A stretch of DNA of 16,176 bases, from assembly GCA_934247125.1 (NCBI GenBank), contig CAKQIZ010000045.1, positions 1 through 16,176 on the forward strand, read 5' to 3'. The DNA is from an uncultured Clostridia bacterium. GTDB lineage: Bacteria; Bacillota; Clostridia; Peptostreptococcales; Anaerovoracaceae. The translations under genes and the position numbers were made by a program. Position 1 is the first letter of the stretch; every line of letters begins with the position of its first letter. The notes below the pieces were generated by a model. It did no database searches. It worked only from the letters and a program-made list of their open reading frames with translations, and was not told where the DNA came from. Of the stretch, positions 1 to 7,183 are shown piece after piece.

Positions 1-34
1 ACGTAAGAATTTTTGCTAATCTGCTCTTTTTCAT
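1..34 (-). CDS. Start of an unidentified protein, cut by the left window edge
   Basis: An ATG on the minus strand at position 34 follows an AAGGAG ribosome site (plus-strand 45-50) with 10 nt spacing, and the frame stays open to the edge. The eleven visible residues read MKKSRLAKILT. The Lys/Arg-rich start would fit the n-region of a signal peptide or membrane anchor, but too little is present to identify a family. A TATAAT hexamer lies about 60 nt upstream. The well-placed ribosome site and promoter-like box are what distinguish this from chance. Confidence 0.6.
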   Translation of the reverse strand, partial: MKKSRLAKILT

Positions 35-95
35 CTTTTTACATCTCCTTCGTCTTTTTGATCTGTTTTTTCTTTTTCTCTTTTGTATGTTTCGT

Positions 96-124
96 ATTAT
101 AGGTAGCGAATGTTAAATGCAAAA
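96..124 (-). promoter_or_regulatory. Candidate promoter of the gene cut at the left edge
   Basis: On the minus strand there is a perfect -10 hexamer TATAAT (plus-strand 96-101). A poor -35 candidate TTTTGC lies 17 nt upstream (119-124). The purine-rich stretch between this box and the AAGGAG site would be the leader. The call rests almost entirely on the -10 box. Confidence 0.4.
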
Positions 125-732
125 TCTCATATACGTTAAATCTATGTAAAACGTTTTAAATTTATCATAAGGACAACTTTAAAAATATGATCCGGGGTTG
201 CGGGAGTTTGGGGGACAGCCATGATCAGTGCACCTGTGACGAGTATTCTTGTGATAAGTCTGCCCGCGGTGCGTGCGCCGCAATCAAAGCGTCCATCATC
301 TGTGTATAGATCCAGGCATGCTCAGGGAAATTACACAAATCAAATTTCAGATGTGTATATAAGAGCTCGCGAAAAAAATCTTACACAAGCATTTTACATA
401 TATTGTTAATTCGCTGCCAAAAATCGCTGTAAATCCGGGATTTTCGGCAGTTACATCAAAATCTTTGTGTAACTAAAACGGCTTTCGGCCCAAATATGCA
501 CAAAAAAAAATCACGATGTGTATTTGTTCTTTGTGATCACGATATCCTACACATCATATGCCACTCATACATTATATCAACTGCTGAATCCCCTTAATTC
601 TCATATTATCACTCATCTGACACGTCCCTTACTGTACACATTCCATGACTGATCGCCCGTAATACCCGTAACATCCCATACACCACGGCACCATTGCGCA
701 GCGTGCAGCCTTTCCACCTCCCGCCAATAAAC
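125..732. other. Long stretch without a supported gene
   Basis: About 600 bp in which no reading frame has a family signature. A small plus-strand frame at 221-409 has a G-rich patch 5 nt before its ATG, but its product resembles nothing and is mostly low-complexity turn residues. Positions 190-300 are clearly richer in G and C than the AT-rich flanks. On the minus strand they are open for several dozen codons without a usable start, so a decayed gene is possible. Positions 331-472 carry a hairpin and repeated TTACACAA words, described separately. Positions 473-732 show nothing beyond short palindromes. Confidence 0.5.
414..450. repeat. 12-bp inverted repeat (hairpin) in the gene-free stretch
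   Basis: CTGCCAAAAATC (414-425) faces GATTTTCGGCAG (439-450) across a 13-nt loop. There is one mismatch as DNA, which becomes a G-U pair in minus-strand RNA, so a minus transcript would pair over all 12 positions. It is bracketed by an outer inverted pair, TTACACAA at 381-388 and TTGTGTAA at 465-472. A further direct copy of TTACACAA sits at 331-338. No T-run follows on either strand, so it is not a standard terminator. Confidence 0.55.
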
Positions 733-769
733 AAAAAAACGAGCCCCCCGTATCTTCGGAAAGCCCGTT
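733..769 (-). terminator. Intrinsic terminator downstream of nadE
   Basis: In minus-strand RNA, AACGGGCTTTCCG (plus 757-769) pairs with CGGGGGGCTCGTT (738-750) over 13 positions, using several G-U pairs, with a 6-nt loop. A run of T (plus-strand A at 733-739) follows directly. It lies about 95 nt past the nadE stop codon and nothing else is encoded between them, so it is taken as the end of the nadE transcript. Confidence 0.75.
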
Positions 770-863
770 CTGCTGAGCGAGATCTCACGACCTCGCATTG
801 CCCGTATCTCTACTGTATTATTTTATATCCTGTCATGCATGCCATAATGGCCATGACCACGCC

Positions 864-1604
864 CTATTTCTCAGGCTCGTATTCGAACGTAGGCATCGGC
901 TGCAGCTTGAACAGATTCATCTTGTGCATGCGGTCGATCTTCGCCTTCGTTGCTGCATCCTCGCACACGCCCTCTCTGATATATCTGTCGAGCACAGCAT
1001 ATGTAAATCCCAGGTTGTCTTCGTCCGTAAGTCCGCAAAGACCGTCGATAGGGACTTTGTCCACAAAAATATCAGGCAGCCCTGCCGCTCTTCCTATAGC
1101 CTTCACTTCCTGCACCGTGAAGTGTGAAAGCGGACTGAAGTCGCCTGCTCCATCGCCGTACCTGGTGTTGTATCCTACCCAGTCTTCGGAAAGATTGCAC
1201 GTGTTCGCAACTCTGCCGTTCACGCTCTGCGATACTGCATAAAGCGCAGCCATACGGATCCTTGGAGGCAGGTTCACCTTCGCCTGGCCTTCAAAGCTGT
1301 CAAAATGCTTCATCAGCTCTCCTACCATGCCCTCGTACGCATCCTTTATATTCACCACGATACCCTCGATGCCGAGATGTTCGACGAGCTTGTGCGAAAC
1401 ATCTATATCGAACTGCTCACCGTTAGGCATCATCACACCCAGAACGCGATCCTTTCCAAGAGCCTCGACACAGAGAGCTGCCACTACCGAGCTGTCCTTG
1501 CCGCCCGAAAGACCTATGACAGCCTTGCATCCCTTACCGTTTTCCTCGAACCAGTCTCTTATCCACTTGACGATATCGTTCTTTGATTTTTCTGCATTAA
1601 ACAT
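864..1604 (-). CDS. nadE: NAD+ synthase, ammonia-dependent type
   Basis: Adenylates nicotinic acid adenine dinucleotide with ATP and amidates it to NAD+, the last step of NAD+ synthesis in the cytosol. The 246-residue protein has the N-type ATP pyrophosphatase P-loop SGGKDS at residues 33-38 and the typical NadE segment NTCNLSEDWVGY. At this length it lacks the N-terminal glutaminase domain of the long form, so free ammonia or a separate amidotransferase would supply nitrogen. A GTG three codons upstream is in frame, but the AGAGGTGA ribosome site fits the ATG at 1604. The gene is monocistronic, with its own promoter and terminator, and divergent from the acetyltransferase gene. Its partner nadK lies elsewhere in the window. 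Confidence 0.95.
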   Translation of the reverse strand: MFNAEKSKNDIVKWIRDWFEENGKGCKAVIGLSGGKDSSVVAALCVEALGKDRVLGVMMPNGEQFDIDVSHKLVEHLGIEGIVVNIKDAYEGMVGELMKHFDSFEGQAKVNLPPRIRMAALYAVSQSVNGRVANTCNLSEDWVGYNTRYGDGAGDFSPLSHFTVQEVKAIGRAAGLPDIFVDKVPIDGLCGLTDEDNLGFTYAVLDRYIREGVCEDAATKAKIDRMHKMNLFKLQPMPTFEYEPEK

Positions 1605-1630
1605 AAGTATCACCTCTTATCTATCTGTAT

Positions 1631-1658
1631 TTTCCGCCCGATATCAAACCGGCAGAAA
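1631..1658 (-). promoter_or_regulatory. Hairpin in the nadE leader
   Basis: In minus-strand RNA, TTTCTGCC (plus 1651-1658) pairs with GGCGGAAA (1631-1638), counting one U-G pair, around a 12-nt loop. It lies between the proposed nadE promoter and its ribosome site. It has no T-run and is not a recognised riboswitch. It may only stabilise the mRNA or may be a binding site. Confidence 0.35.
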
Positions 1659-1688
1659 GTTTAATGACATGAAAACATTATCGTTTGT

Positions 1689-1717
1689 ATCATATCAGTA
1701 TTTTCATTTTTATGCAA
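1689..1717 (-). promoter_or_regulatory. Promoter of nadE
   Basis: -35 TTGCAT (plus-strand 1712-1717) and -10 TATGAT (1689-1694) are separated by exactly 17 nt. The start point would be near 1682, giving a leader of about 78 nt. The -10 matches consensus at five of six positions and the -35 at three of six. Confidence 0.55.
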
Positions 1718-1873
1718 GTCATTGCAGCGATCAGGATCAGGTGGTATTATATAGTTTGGAAAATTGTGAAAATACTGCAGTCAGACAGCACATATCATTT
1801 TTTATGTCTTTTGTGTTTTATGCAAAACGCAGGCTTTCTCTTAAAATACATTTACATTTATGGAGTGTGGATC

Positions 1874-2551
1874 ATGAAAAAAACAAAAGATACCGCCGCT
1901 AACGGCGTCACAGGAAAAATCAATATCCCGCAGCTTTACAGACTGAAAAACAGGGATAAAGAAAAGCTCGTGCTGACATACCTCGACGCATTCGATCAGT
2001 ATCCGAAGCTGCTCAATGTTTTTCCGGACAAAAGAAAAAGGCTCCTCGCACTGGAAGCCACTCTCAGATATTATACGGCGTACGACATGATGTACGGAGC
2101 CGGTTTCAGCTTGGATGAAAATATCCATGAAGCGGTTATGCTCGTCCATTCCGACAGGATGAAGTATACTTTCCTGAAACATCTTGCCGCCGGAAGCTAC
2201 AGTCGGGAATACCGCAGCGTGATGAGCCGACTCTCCACGGAAGACAGGAAACTGCGCATCGAGCTTTTTGACGAGCTCGATCTGCTTGAAAGCCGGCTCG
2301 ATATCCCGAGACCGCACATATATGCCGATTTTCTCGGTGTCGAGAAAAAATATCAGCATCAGGGCCGCGGCCGAAAGCTCATGACTCAGGTCTGCAGATA
2401 CGCAGATGATGCCGGACTTCCTGTCATGCTGTTCACCAATACAGCAGATGATGTGAAATTCTATCAGAGCCTTGGCTTCGATGTGATCGGCGAAACATCA
2501 TCTGAAAAATTCGGTTTCGTAAACACATACATGCTGTACACCAACCGGTAA
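1874..2551 (+). CDS. GNAT-family N-acetyltransferase
   Basis: A 225-residue cytosolic protein. Its C-terminal half has the acetyl-CoA pyrophosphate-binding motif of the GNAT fold, HQGRGRKL at residues 162-169, preceded by the beta-strand HIYADFLGVEKKYQ. It is followed by the usual late motif FYQSLGFDVIGE at about 196-207. The acceptor substrate cannot be read from the sequence. Layout and length resemble the small-molecule acetyltransferases common in Firmicutes. The frame is open upstream to 1685, but ATG 1874 has a GGAG at 1862-1865 with 8 nt spacing, and the upstream residues are unlike the family. It is alone on its strand, facing the MBL gene, with a shared inverted repeat between the two stop codons. 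Confidence 0.85.
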   Translation: MKKTKDTAANGVTGKINIPQLYRLKNRDKEKLVLTYLDAFDQYPKLLNVFPDKRKRLLALEATLRYYTAYDMMYGAGFSLDENIHEAVMLVHSDRMKYTFLKHLAAGSYSREYRSVMSRLSTEDRKLRIELFDELDLLESRLDIPRPHIYADFLGVEKKYQHQGRGRKLMTQVCRYADDAGLPVMLFTNTADDVKFYQSLGFDVIGETSSEKFGFVNTYMLYTNR

Positions 2552-2557
2552 CACCAG

Positions 2558-2594
2558 TCCTGCGGATCGTCACCAATACTGCTGTTCCGCAGGA
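2558..2594. terminator. Inverted repeat between convergent genes, probable terminator
   Basis: TCCTGCGGA (2558-2566) and TCCGCAGGA (2586-2594) form a perfect 9-bp stem with a 19-nt loop. It lies exactly in the gap between the acetyltransferase stop and the MBL stop codon at 2595-2597. Its position suits a shared terminator for both converging transcripts. No clear T-run follows on either strand, so termination may be weak. Confidence 0.45.
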
Positions 2595-3554
2595 TCACAG
2601 CGCCCGTCTTATCGCTTTGACGACAGCCCTCGCGTTGATCAGATAAGCTTCGATGGGCTGCTCCTGCTCTTTTGCGGGATTCCAGTATTTCTTCATATAT
2701 TCGTCGACCATCTCGTCCTCGCTCAGTCCGTCGTTTTCCATCCTGCGCACGAACGCGAGCTTTTCATGGCACGCTTCCTCTAACATCTTCCAGTACGTCT
2801 CGTTGAAGTCCTTCGGCAGCATGCCGAAATGCGGCAGACACAGATATTCCGCACCGCATTCCTTGCATTTTTTCATGGAGACGATCGCATCGTCGTAGCT
2901 TTTCAGTATCGGTGTATGTACATACCGGGAAGTTTCCATCAGTCCTGTGCTTTCGCTCGTGAAAAGTATCCTGTACGGCTCGAGGCAGTAGCTCATGGAG
3001 CAGTCGGTGTGCCCTTTTGTCTCTATCGCAGTCACAGTCTCTTTTCCCAGCGATACCGTATCTCCATCATCCAGCACTCTGTCTGCAGCAAGTCCGTCGA
3101 CGATTATCTCTTCGGTGCTGCCCGGGTCGTAAAGATCGCGCGCCGTCGTTCCCAGTTCTCTCATGAGCTTTCGCGCATTAGGTCTCCTGAGTATCTCACT
3201 GCAGTGCCTGCTCGCATACACCACGGCATCCGGAAACGCGGCCTTTACATAAGGAAGCGCACCTATGTGATCGTAATGCGAATGGCTCAGGAACACGATA
3301 TCCAGCGTACTTCGCCCGCGCGCTTCAAGCGCTCTTTTTAGGTTTTCGACCATACTGCGGCCGCAGTAAGCCATGCCGCAGTCCAGGAGCGCAGTCTTTT
3401 CACTGCCGTTTATCAGCAGCGCCTCGCCGCCGTTTCCCGCCGTCACTCGCTGTATGTCTGCAGGAAAATCGAATCTGTCGAAATCATCCCCGAACACATT
3501 GAATATCTTATCGTCAATTATGATGTTCTTCTGATCTCTTGTTTTATCTGTCAT
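2595..3554 (-). CDS. MBL-fold metallo-hydrolase
   Basis: A 319-residue metallo-beta-lactamase-fold enzyme. The metal site HSHYDH is at residues 91-96. A second histidine lies in KGHTDCSMSY and a late one in CLPHFGM. The aspartate usually found after the sixth strand (FTGD-type) is replaced here by FTSES, so the bridging ligand may differ. The reaction is unknown; thioesterase-like or general hydrolase activity would be typical. No signal peptide is present. It is the last gene of the operon murI, acidic protein, MBL, 12 nt after the acidic gene. A GGGAG site lies 8 nt before ATG 3554. Confidence 0.85.
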   Translation of the reverse strand: MTDKTRDQKNIIIDDKIFNVFGDDFDRFDFPADIQRVTAGNGGEALLINGSEKTALLDCGMAYCGRSMVENLKRALEARGRSTLDIVFLSHSHYDHIGALPYVKAAFPDAVVYASRHCSEILRRPNARKLMRELGTTARDLYDPGSTEEIIVDGLAADRVLDDGDTVSLGKETVTAIETKGHTDCSMSYCLEPYRILFTSESTGLMETSRYVHTPILKSYDDAIVSMKKCKECGAEYLCLPHFGMLPKDFNETYWKMLEEACHEKLAFVRRMENDGLSEDEMVDEYMKKYWNPAKEQEQPIEAYLINARAVVKAIRRAL

Positions 3555-3566
3555 GACAGAGGCTCC

Positions 3567-4166
3567 CTACATATAGTCATCCGCATAGTCGCCGGGTTCG
3601 CCGTCCTCCGGCGAAAAGACGATGGTACCGTCGTTTTCGTCCTCTGCCTGTGCGAGATCCGAAAACGGCACTGTGTAGCTGTCGAGCTCGTAATCCAGCG
3701 CATTTTCAAAATCATAGCTGTACTTTTCGCCGCCCAGCTTTTCCACACGCGATGCTGTGATCGCGTCTCTGACACTGTGGTAAAGAGGCGTGCCTCCGCC
3801 GTCCGGAGTCAGCTCGACTTCGGAATCCTGAGAATACCAGCTCCTGAATTTGTGGAATTCATCTGTAAATCTTCGCAGGTCACTGTCGTCCTCGGCTCCT
3901 GCGATAAGCCCTGTGAGACTGAGCTTTATCTGGTGCAGCAGCGAAAATATCTCGCCTGAATCGTCCGGAAGTCCGTCAAGGATGTCCTCAAAATAATCAT
4001 TGAGCAGTTCTTCTATCATGGTCTTGTCAGCTTCCTCAAAAAGCCTGTACATCGCTTCCATCTCGATGTACTCCTCGCTCTCGATCATGTCTGCCATCGC
4101 TTCAAAGTATTCAAATTCGCTCCCGTCCTCTAGATCGAGGTACTCTATAAGTTCTTCGTAATTCAT
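3567..4166 (-). CDS. Acidic protein of unknown function, coupled to murI
   Basis: A 199-residue protein with no family I recognise. It is strongly acidic, with the N-terminal half (residues 1-75) dominated by Glu and Asp in predicted helices such as EEYIEMEAMYRLFEEADK. A middle part, SLLHQIKLSLTGLIAGAEDD, is more hydrophobic, and the C-terminal tail (about 165-199) is again Asp/Glu-rich. There is no signal peptide, membrane segment or cysteine cluster. Its ATG overlaps the murI stop codon (ATGA at 4163-4166) and a GGAG site lies inside the end of murI, so the two are almost certainly translationally coupled. A role as a protein-binding partner is possible but is inference only. Confidence 0.8.
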   Translation of the reverse strand: MNYEELIEYLDLEDGSEFEYFEAMADMIESEEYIEMEAMYRLFEEADKTMIEELLNDYFEDILDGLPDDSGEIFSLLHQIKLSLTGLIAGAEDDSDLRRFTDEFHKFRSWYSQDSEVELTPDGGGTPLYHSVRDAITASRVEKLGGEKYSYDFENALDYELDSYTVPFSDLAQAEDENDGTIVFSPEDGEPGDYADDYM

Positions 4167-4996
4167 ATAAATCGCTCTCCGTTTTCCAAATCAAAATTAA
4201 AGAATTTCACCTTTCTGCCTTCTCTTTCCCCTTCAAAAATATGGTCGATCATATTGATGAAGTTTTCTGACAGGTCGCTGGCATAAAACACGTTTTCAAA
4301 GGATGAATCCTTCGCGAGCATGTCTCTCTCTCCAAGTATTTTTTCTATTGTATCGACGATTATACTGGAAGGATTTATGATATCCAGCTGCGGATATATC
4401 CTCTCGATATTCCTGCTTATCAGCGGATAGTGCGTGCATCCGAGCACTATCGTGTCGAGCCTGTTACCATACACGAAATCATCCATGTAATATTTGATAG
4501 TCAGATCCATTATGTCGTTTTCGATGATCCCTTCTTCTATCAGAGGTACGAATGCCGGGCAAGATGTCTCGAAAATGTTTATGCTGTCATTGTATCTGCT
4601 TATACATTCTTCGTAAGCCTTGCTGGCGATCGTTACCTTCGTTCCTATTATACCCACCCGGCTGTCCGCATTACCGTGTTCTGCAATGCTTTTCGCAGCA
4701 GGATCGATTATGCCTAGTATCGGGATCTGAGGGAATTTTTGCCTCAGATCGTCAAGACATGTGGAGCTTACCGTGTTACAGGCGATGACTATCATCTTCA
4801 CATCGCTTTTTACGAGGAAATCTGCGATTTCCATCGAAAAATTTTTTATCGTCGAGATCGCTTTCGATCCGTATGGAGTCCTGGCAGTATCCCCGAAGTA
4901 AATCATTTTTTCATCAGGCAGCTTTTTCATGAGGTGTGGTATACACGTCAGTCCGCCGAGTCCTGAATCAAAAAAGCCTATGGGTCTGTTATCCAT
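4163..4996 (-). CDS. murI: Glutamate racemase
   Basis: Interconverts L- and D-glutamate in the cytosol, supplying D-Glu for peptidoglycan. At 277 residues it has the normal length. Motifs seen are GFFDSGLGGL with Asp10, the first catalytic cysteine in ACNT (Cys73) and the second in LGCTHYPL (Cys187). A GAGGAGA ribosome site precedes ATG 4996. It heads the three-gene operon with the acidic protein and the MBL hydrolase, with a promoter upstream. The C-terminal extension after about residue 255, EGEREGRKVKFFNFDLENG, is charged and not needed for the fold. Confidence 0.95.
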   Translation of the reverse strand: MDNRPIGFFDSGLGGLTCIPHLMKKLPDEKMIYFGDTARTPYGSKAISTIKNFSMEIADFLVKSDVKMIVIACNTVSSTCLDDLRQKFPQIPILGIIDPAAKSIAEHGNADSRVGIIGTKVTIASKAYEECISRYNDSINIFETSCPAFVPLIEEGIIENDIMDLTIKYYMDDFVYGNRLDTIVLGCTHYPLISRNIERIYPQLDIINPSSIIVDTIEKILGERDMLAKDSSFENVFYASDLSENFINMIDHIFEGEREGRKVKFFNFDLENGERFI

Positions 4997-5042
4997 TGAA
5001 GTATATCTCCTCTCGTTTACTGCATACTATCTATTGCGATAA

Positions 5043-5071
5043 TATATATCTAAACATTTATTAGATGTCGA
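5043..5071 (-). promoter_or_regulatory. Promoter of the murI operon with palindromic spacer
   Basis: -35 TCGACA (plus-strand 5066-5071, five of six consensus bases) and -10 TATATA (5043-5048) are spaced 17 nt. The spacer (5049-5065) begins with TCTAA and ends with TTAGA, an inverted repeat filling the space between the boxes, which might be an operator. The leader to ATG 4996 would be about 40 nt. Confidence 0.5.
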
Positions 5072-5079
5072 TAATGCTG

Positions 5080-5311
5080 AGCTTACATGTTATAATAGTT
5101 TCATTGATTTATACCGGCTTCGCCGCAATGTGGAAACTATTGAAGCAGACTGCGACAAGCTTGTCTGCTATAATAATCCCATTGATTTATATCGGCTTCG
5201 CCGTAAGGTTGTGTTTATTGAAGCAGACTGCGACAAGCTTGTCTGCTATAATAATTCCATTGATCGTATCGGCGTTGCCGCATGGTAGAAACTATTGGAA
5301 CATGTGTGGTC
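5080..5311. repeat. 78-bp tandem repeat array built of hairpins, with inverted ends
   Basis: Unit starts (CATTGAT) lie at 5102, 5180 and 5258, exactly 78 bp apart. The end of a preceding unit is at 5080-5101 and the third unit fades after about 5311. Each full unit holds a nested hairpin (CGGCTTCGCCG core) and a second hairpin AGCAGAC...GTCTGCT around a CAAGCTTG core. The outer ends are also inverted: ACATGTTATAATAGTTTC (5085-5102) matches the reverse complement of the segment 5288-5305 at 16 of 18 positions. A plus-strand frame at 5065-5361 simply translates the repeats and is not considered a gene. The array sits in the murI-pepF divergent region. Confidence 0.85.
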
Positions 5312-5313
5312 TG

Positions 5314-5343
5314 GCTGATGTCTATATCAGCTTATTATATAAT
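5314..5343 (+). promoter_or_regulatory. Candidate pepF promoter and overlapping palindrome
   Basis: A perfect -10 TATAAT at 5338-5343 has a poor -35 candidate, CTGATG at 5315-5320, 17 nt upstream. An inverted repeat GCTGAT (5314-5319) and ATCAGC (5326-5331) overlaps the -35 and spacer, the usual place for a repressor site. The pepF ribosome site GGAGG follows at 5370-5374. Confidence 0.4.
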
Positions 5344-5380
5344 ATTACTTTTATAAAGTAAATTGCAACGGAGGTAAAAA

Positions 5381-7183
5381 ATGAATTCAAATGAACTGAA
5401 GACCAGAGATCAGATAGATAAAAAGTACAAGTGGAACATCGAAGCGATGATATCCGATGACTCGACTGTCGATGGTGATCTCGACAGTATCGCTGAGCGT
5501 GCCGATGAATACGGCAGGACTTACTGCGGAAAGCTCGCTGAAAGCGCTGCAGGTCTTCTGAAAGCATACAGGGATCGCGATGCTATCTGGATGGATCTCG
5601 AAAAGATATTCGTATACGCGCGAATGCGACGCGATGAAAACAACGCGGACAGCAAATACCAGGCTATGACAAGCAGATGCGGCGCCGTTATCGCCAAGGT
5701 CTCCGCAGCGATGGCATTTTTCACACCGGAACTGCTCGCATCACCTGAAGAAACGATCCTCAGCTATATAGAACAGGAACCGGAACTCAGGGAATATGAA
5801 TTTGCCATCAGAGACACGCTCCGCCAGAAAGCGCATGTACTTTCCGAAGCAGAGGAAAACATACTGGCACAGATGAGCGAAGTCACAGGTGCCACTAACG
5901 ACATCTTCACGATGCTGAATAATGCCGACATCAAATTCGGTACGGTGACCGGCGAAGACGGTCAGCCTGTCGAAGTCACTCACGGCAGCTATATCAAACT
6001 CATGGAAAGCCACGACAGAGATGTGAGAAAAGCGGCATACAACGCTATGTACGACTCTTACAAGGAGCTCATAAACACTATCGCATCGTGCTACAACTAC
6101 AACACGAAGACAGATGTGATCGGCTCCAGGATCAGAAAATACGAGTCAGCCAGAGCTGCAGCTCTTTCCGGGGACAATATCCCGGGCGAAGTGTATGACA
6201 ATCTCGTTGCAGTAGTCAACGAATACCTGCCTGTGCTCCACAGGTACGTGGCGCTCCGAAAAAAAATGCTCGGTCTGGACAAAATGTACATGTACGACAT
6301 GTACGTGCCGCTCATCGAGCTCCCTAAAAACGATATACCTTACGAAAAAGCACTCGACATGATGCGCACAGCCCTCGCTCCTCTCGGCAGCGAGTACATT
6401 TCCAAGATGAATGAAGGCATCTCGCAGGGATGGATAGACGTGTACGAAAACAGAGGCAAGACGAGCGGAGCATACAGCTTCGGCAGCTATGACAGCTACC
6501 CTTACATCCTCCTGAACTACACTGACACGCTCAAGGATGTATTCACGATAATCCACGAAATGGGTCACTCGATGCACTCGCGCTATACCAGAGACAATCA
6601 GCCGTACATCTACGGAAGCCACTCGATATTCACTGCCGAAGTAGCATCTACAGTCAACGAATCACTGCTGATGAAACATCTGCTCAACAATGAGACTGAT
6701 ACAGAGATGCGAAAATATCTGCTCAATCTCTATCTCGAGGAATTCAGGACCACGCTGTTCAGACAGACGATGTTCGCAGAATTCGAGGATATGACTCACA
6801 AGGCGATCGAGAAAGGACAGGTCCTGACAGCAGAAGGCATGTGCGAACAGTATGAAGCACTCAATACCAAGTATTACGGCGATGCAGTCGAAAAAGACGA
6901 CACCATAAAATACGAATGGGCACGAATACCGCACTTTTACAATGCATTCTACGTTTACAAGTACGCTACGGGATATTCCGCAGCGACAGCTATCTCGAAC
7001 AGGATCCTGACCGAGGGAGAAACTGCGAGAGACGCATACATCGAATTCCTGAAGACAGGCGAGTCAGACTACCCTATCGAGCTTTTAAAGATCGCAGGCG
7101 TCGATATGAGTAGTCCTGAACCCGTCAGAAAAGCTATGCAGACCTTTGAAAGCCTGCTGGACGAATTCGAAAAACTGATATAG
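5381..7183 (+). CDS. pepF: Oligoendopeptidase F (M3B family)
   Basis: A cytosolic zinc metallopeptidase that cleaves short peptides. The 600-residue length is typical of the family. The zinc site HEMGH is at residues 392-396, inside FTIIHEMGHSMHSR, and the third ligand is probably the Glu of FTAEVASTVNE about 25 residues later. The C-terminal part has the expected family stretch IPHFYNAFYVYKYATG, which lines the active site. The N-terminal helical domain begins with TRDQIDKKYKWNIEAM, again typical. A GGAGG site lies 6 nt before ATG 5381. It is followed at short distance by nadK and probably co-transcribed with it. Confidence 0.95.
   Translation: MNSNELKTRDQIDKKYKWNIEAMISDDSTVDGDLDSIAERADEYGRTYCGKLAESAAGLLKAYRDRDAIWMDLEKIFVYARMRRDENNADSKYQAMTSRCGAVIAKVSAAMAFFTPELLASPEETILSYIEQEPELREYEFAIRDTLRQKAHVLSEAEENILAQMSEVTGATNDIFTMLNNADIKFGTVTGEDGQPVEVTHGSYIKLMESHDRDVRKAAYNAMYDSYKELINTIASCYNYNTKTDVIGSRIRKYESARAAALSGDNIPGEVYDNLVAVVNEYLPVLHRYVALRKKMLGLDKMYMYDMYVPLIELPKNDIPYEKALDMMRTALAPLGSEYISKMNEGISQGWIDVYENRGKTSGAYSFGSYDSYPYILLNYTDTLKDVFTIIHEMGHSMHSRYTRDNQPYIYGSHSIFTAEVASTVNESLLMKHLLNNETDTEMRKYLLNLYLEEFRTTLFRQTMFAEFEDMTHKAIEKGQVLTAEGMCEQYEALNTKYYGDAVEKDDTIKYEWARIPHFYNAFYVYKYATGYSAATAISNRILTEGETARDAYIEFLKTGESDYPIELLKIAGVDMSSPEPVRKAMQTFESLLDEFEKLI

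Noticed and set aside
349..369. Resemblance to the Tn5 mosaic-end or library adaptor sequence (AGATGTGTATA...AAGAG)
   Set aside because: There is a 2-base insertion and the final bases do not match; flanking sequence continues normally, so it is judged a chance likeness and not adaptor contamination.
221..409. Small plus-strand ORF of 62 codons with a G-rich patch before the ATG
   Set aside because: The product has no domain, repeats or sensible composition, and it crosses from a GC-rich into an AT-rich segment without change of coding character. The patch is a poor ribosome site.
414..450. Rho-independent terminator at the left-edge hairpin
   Set aside because: The stem is strong but no T-run follows it on either strand and no gene ends next to it.
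694..1242. 182-codon plus-strand frame antisense to the start of the gap and nadE
   Set aside because: It overlaps the certain nadE gene on the opposite strand and mirrors its codon pattern. There is no ribosome site or family match.
1685..1873. Longer N-terminus for the GNAT acetyltransferase from ATG 1685
   Set aside because: The extra residues are hydrophobic and unlike the family, this region carries the nadE promoter, and ATG 1874 has a well-spaced GGAG.
5080..5311. CRISPR array
   Set aside because: Only three long, imperfect units in direct tandem with no unique spacers between short repeats; no cas genes nearby.
5065..5361. 98-codon plus-strand ORF over the hairpin array, with repeated LLKQTATSLSAIIIPLI
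   Set aside because: The peptide repeat is only the 78-bp DNA repeat read in one frame (78 is divisible by 3). There is no ribosome site, and the array is dominated by hairpins.
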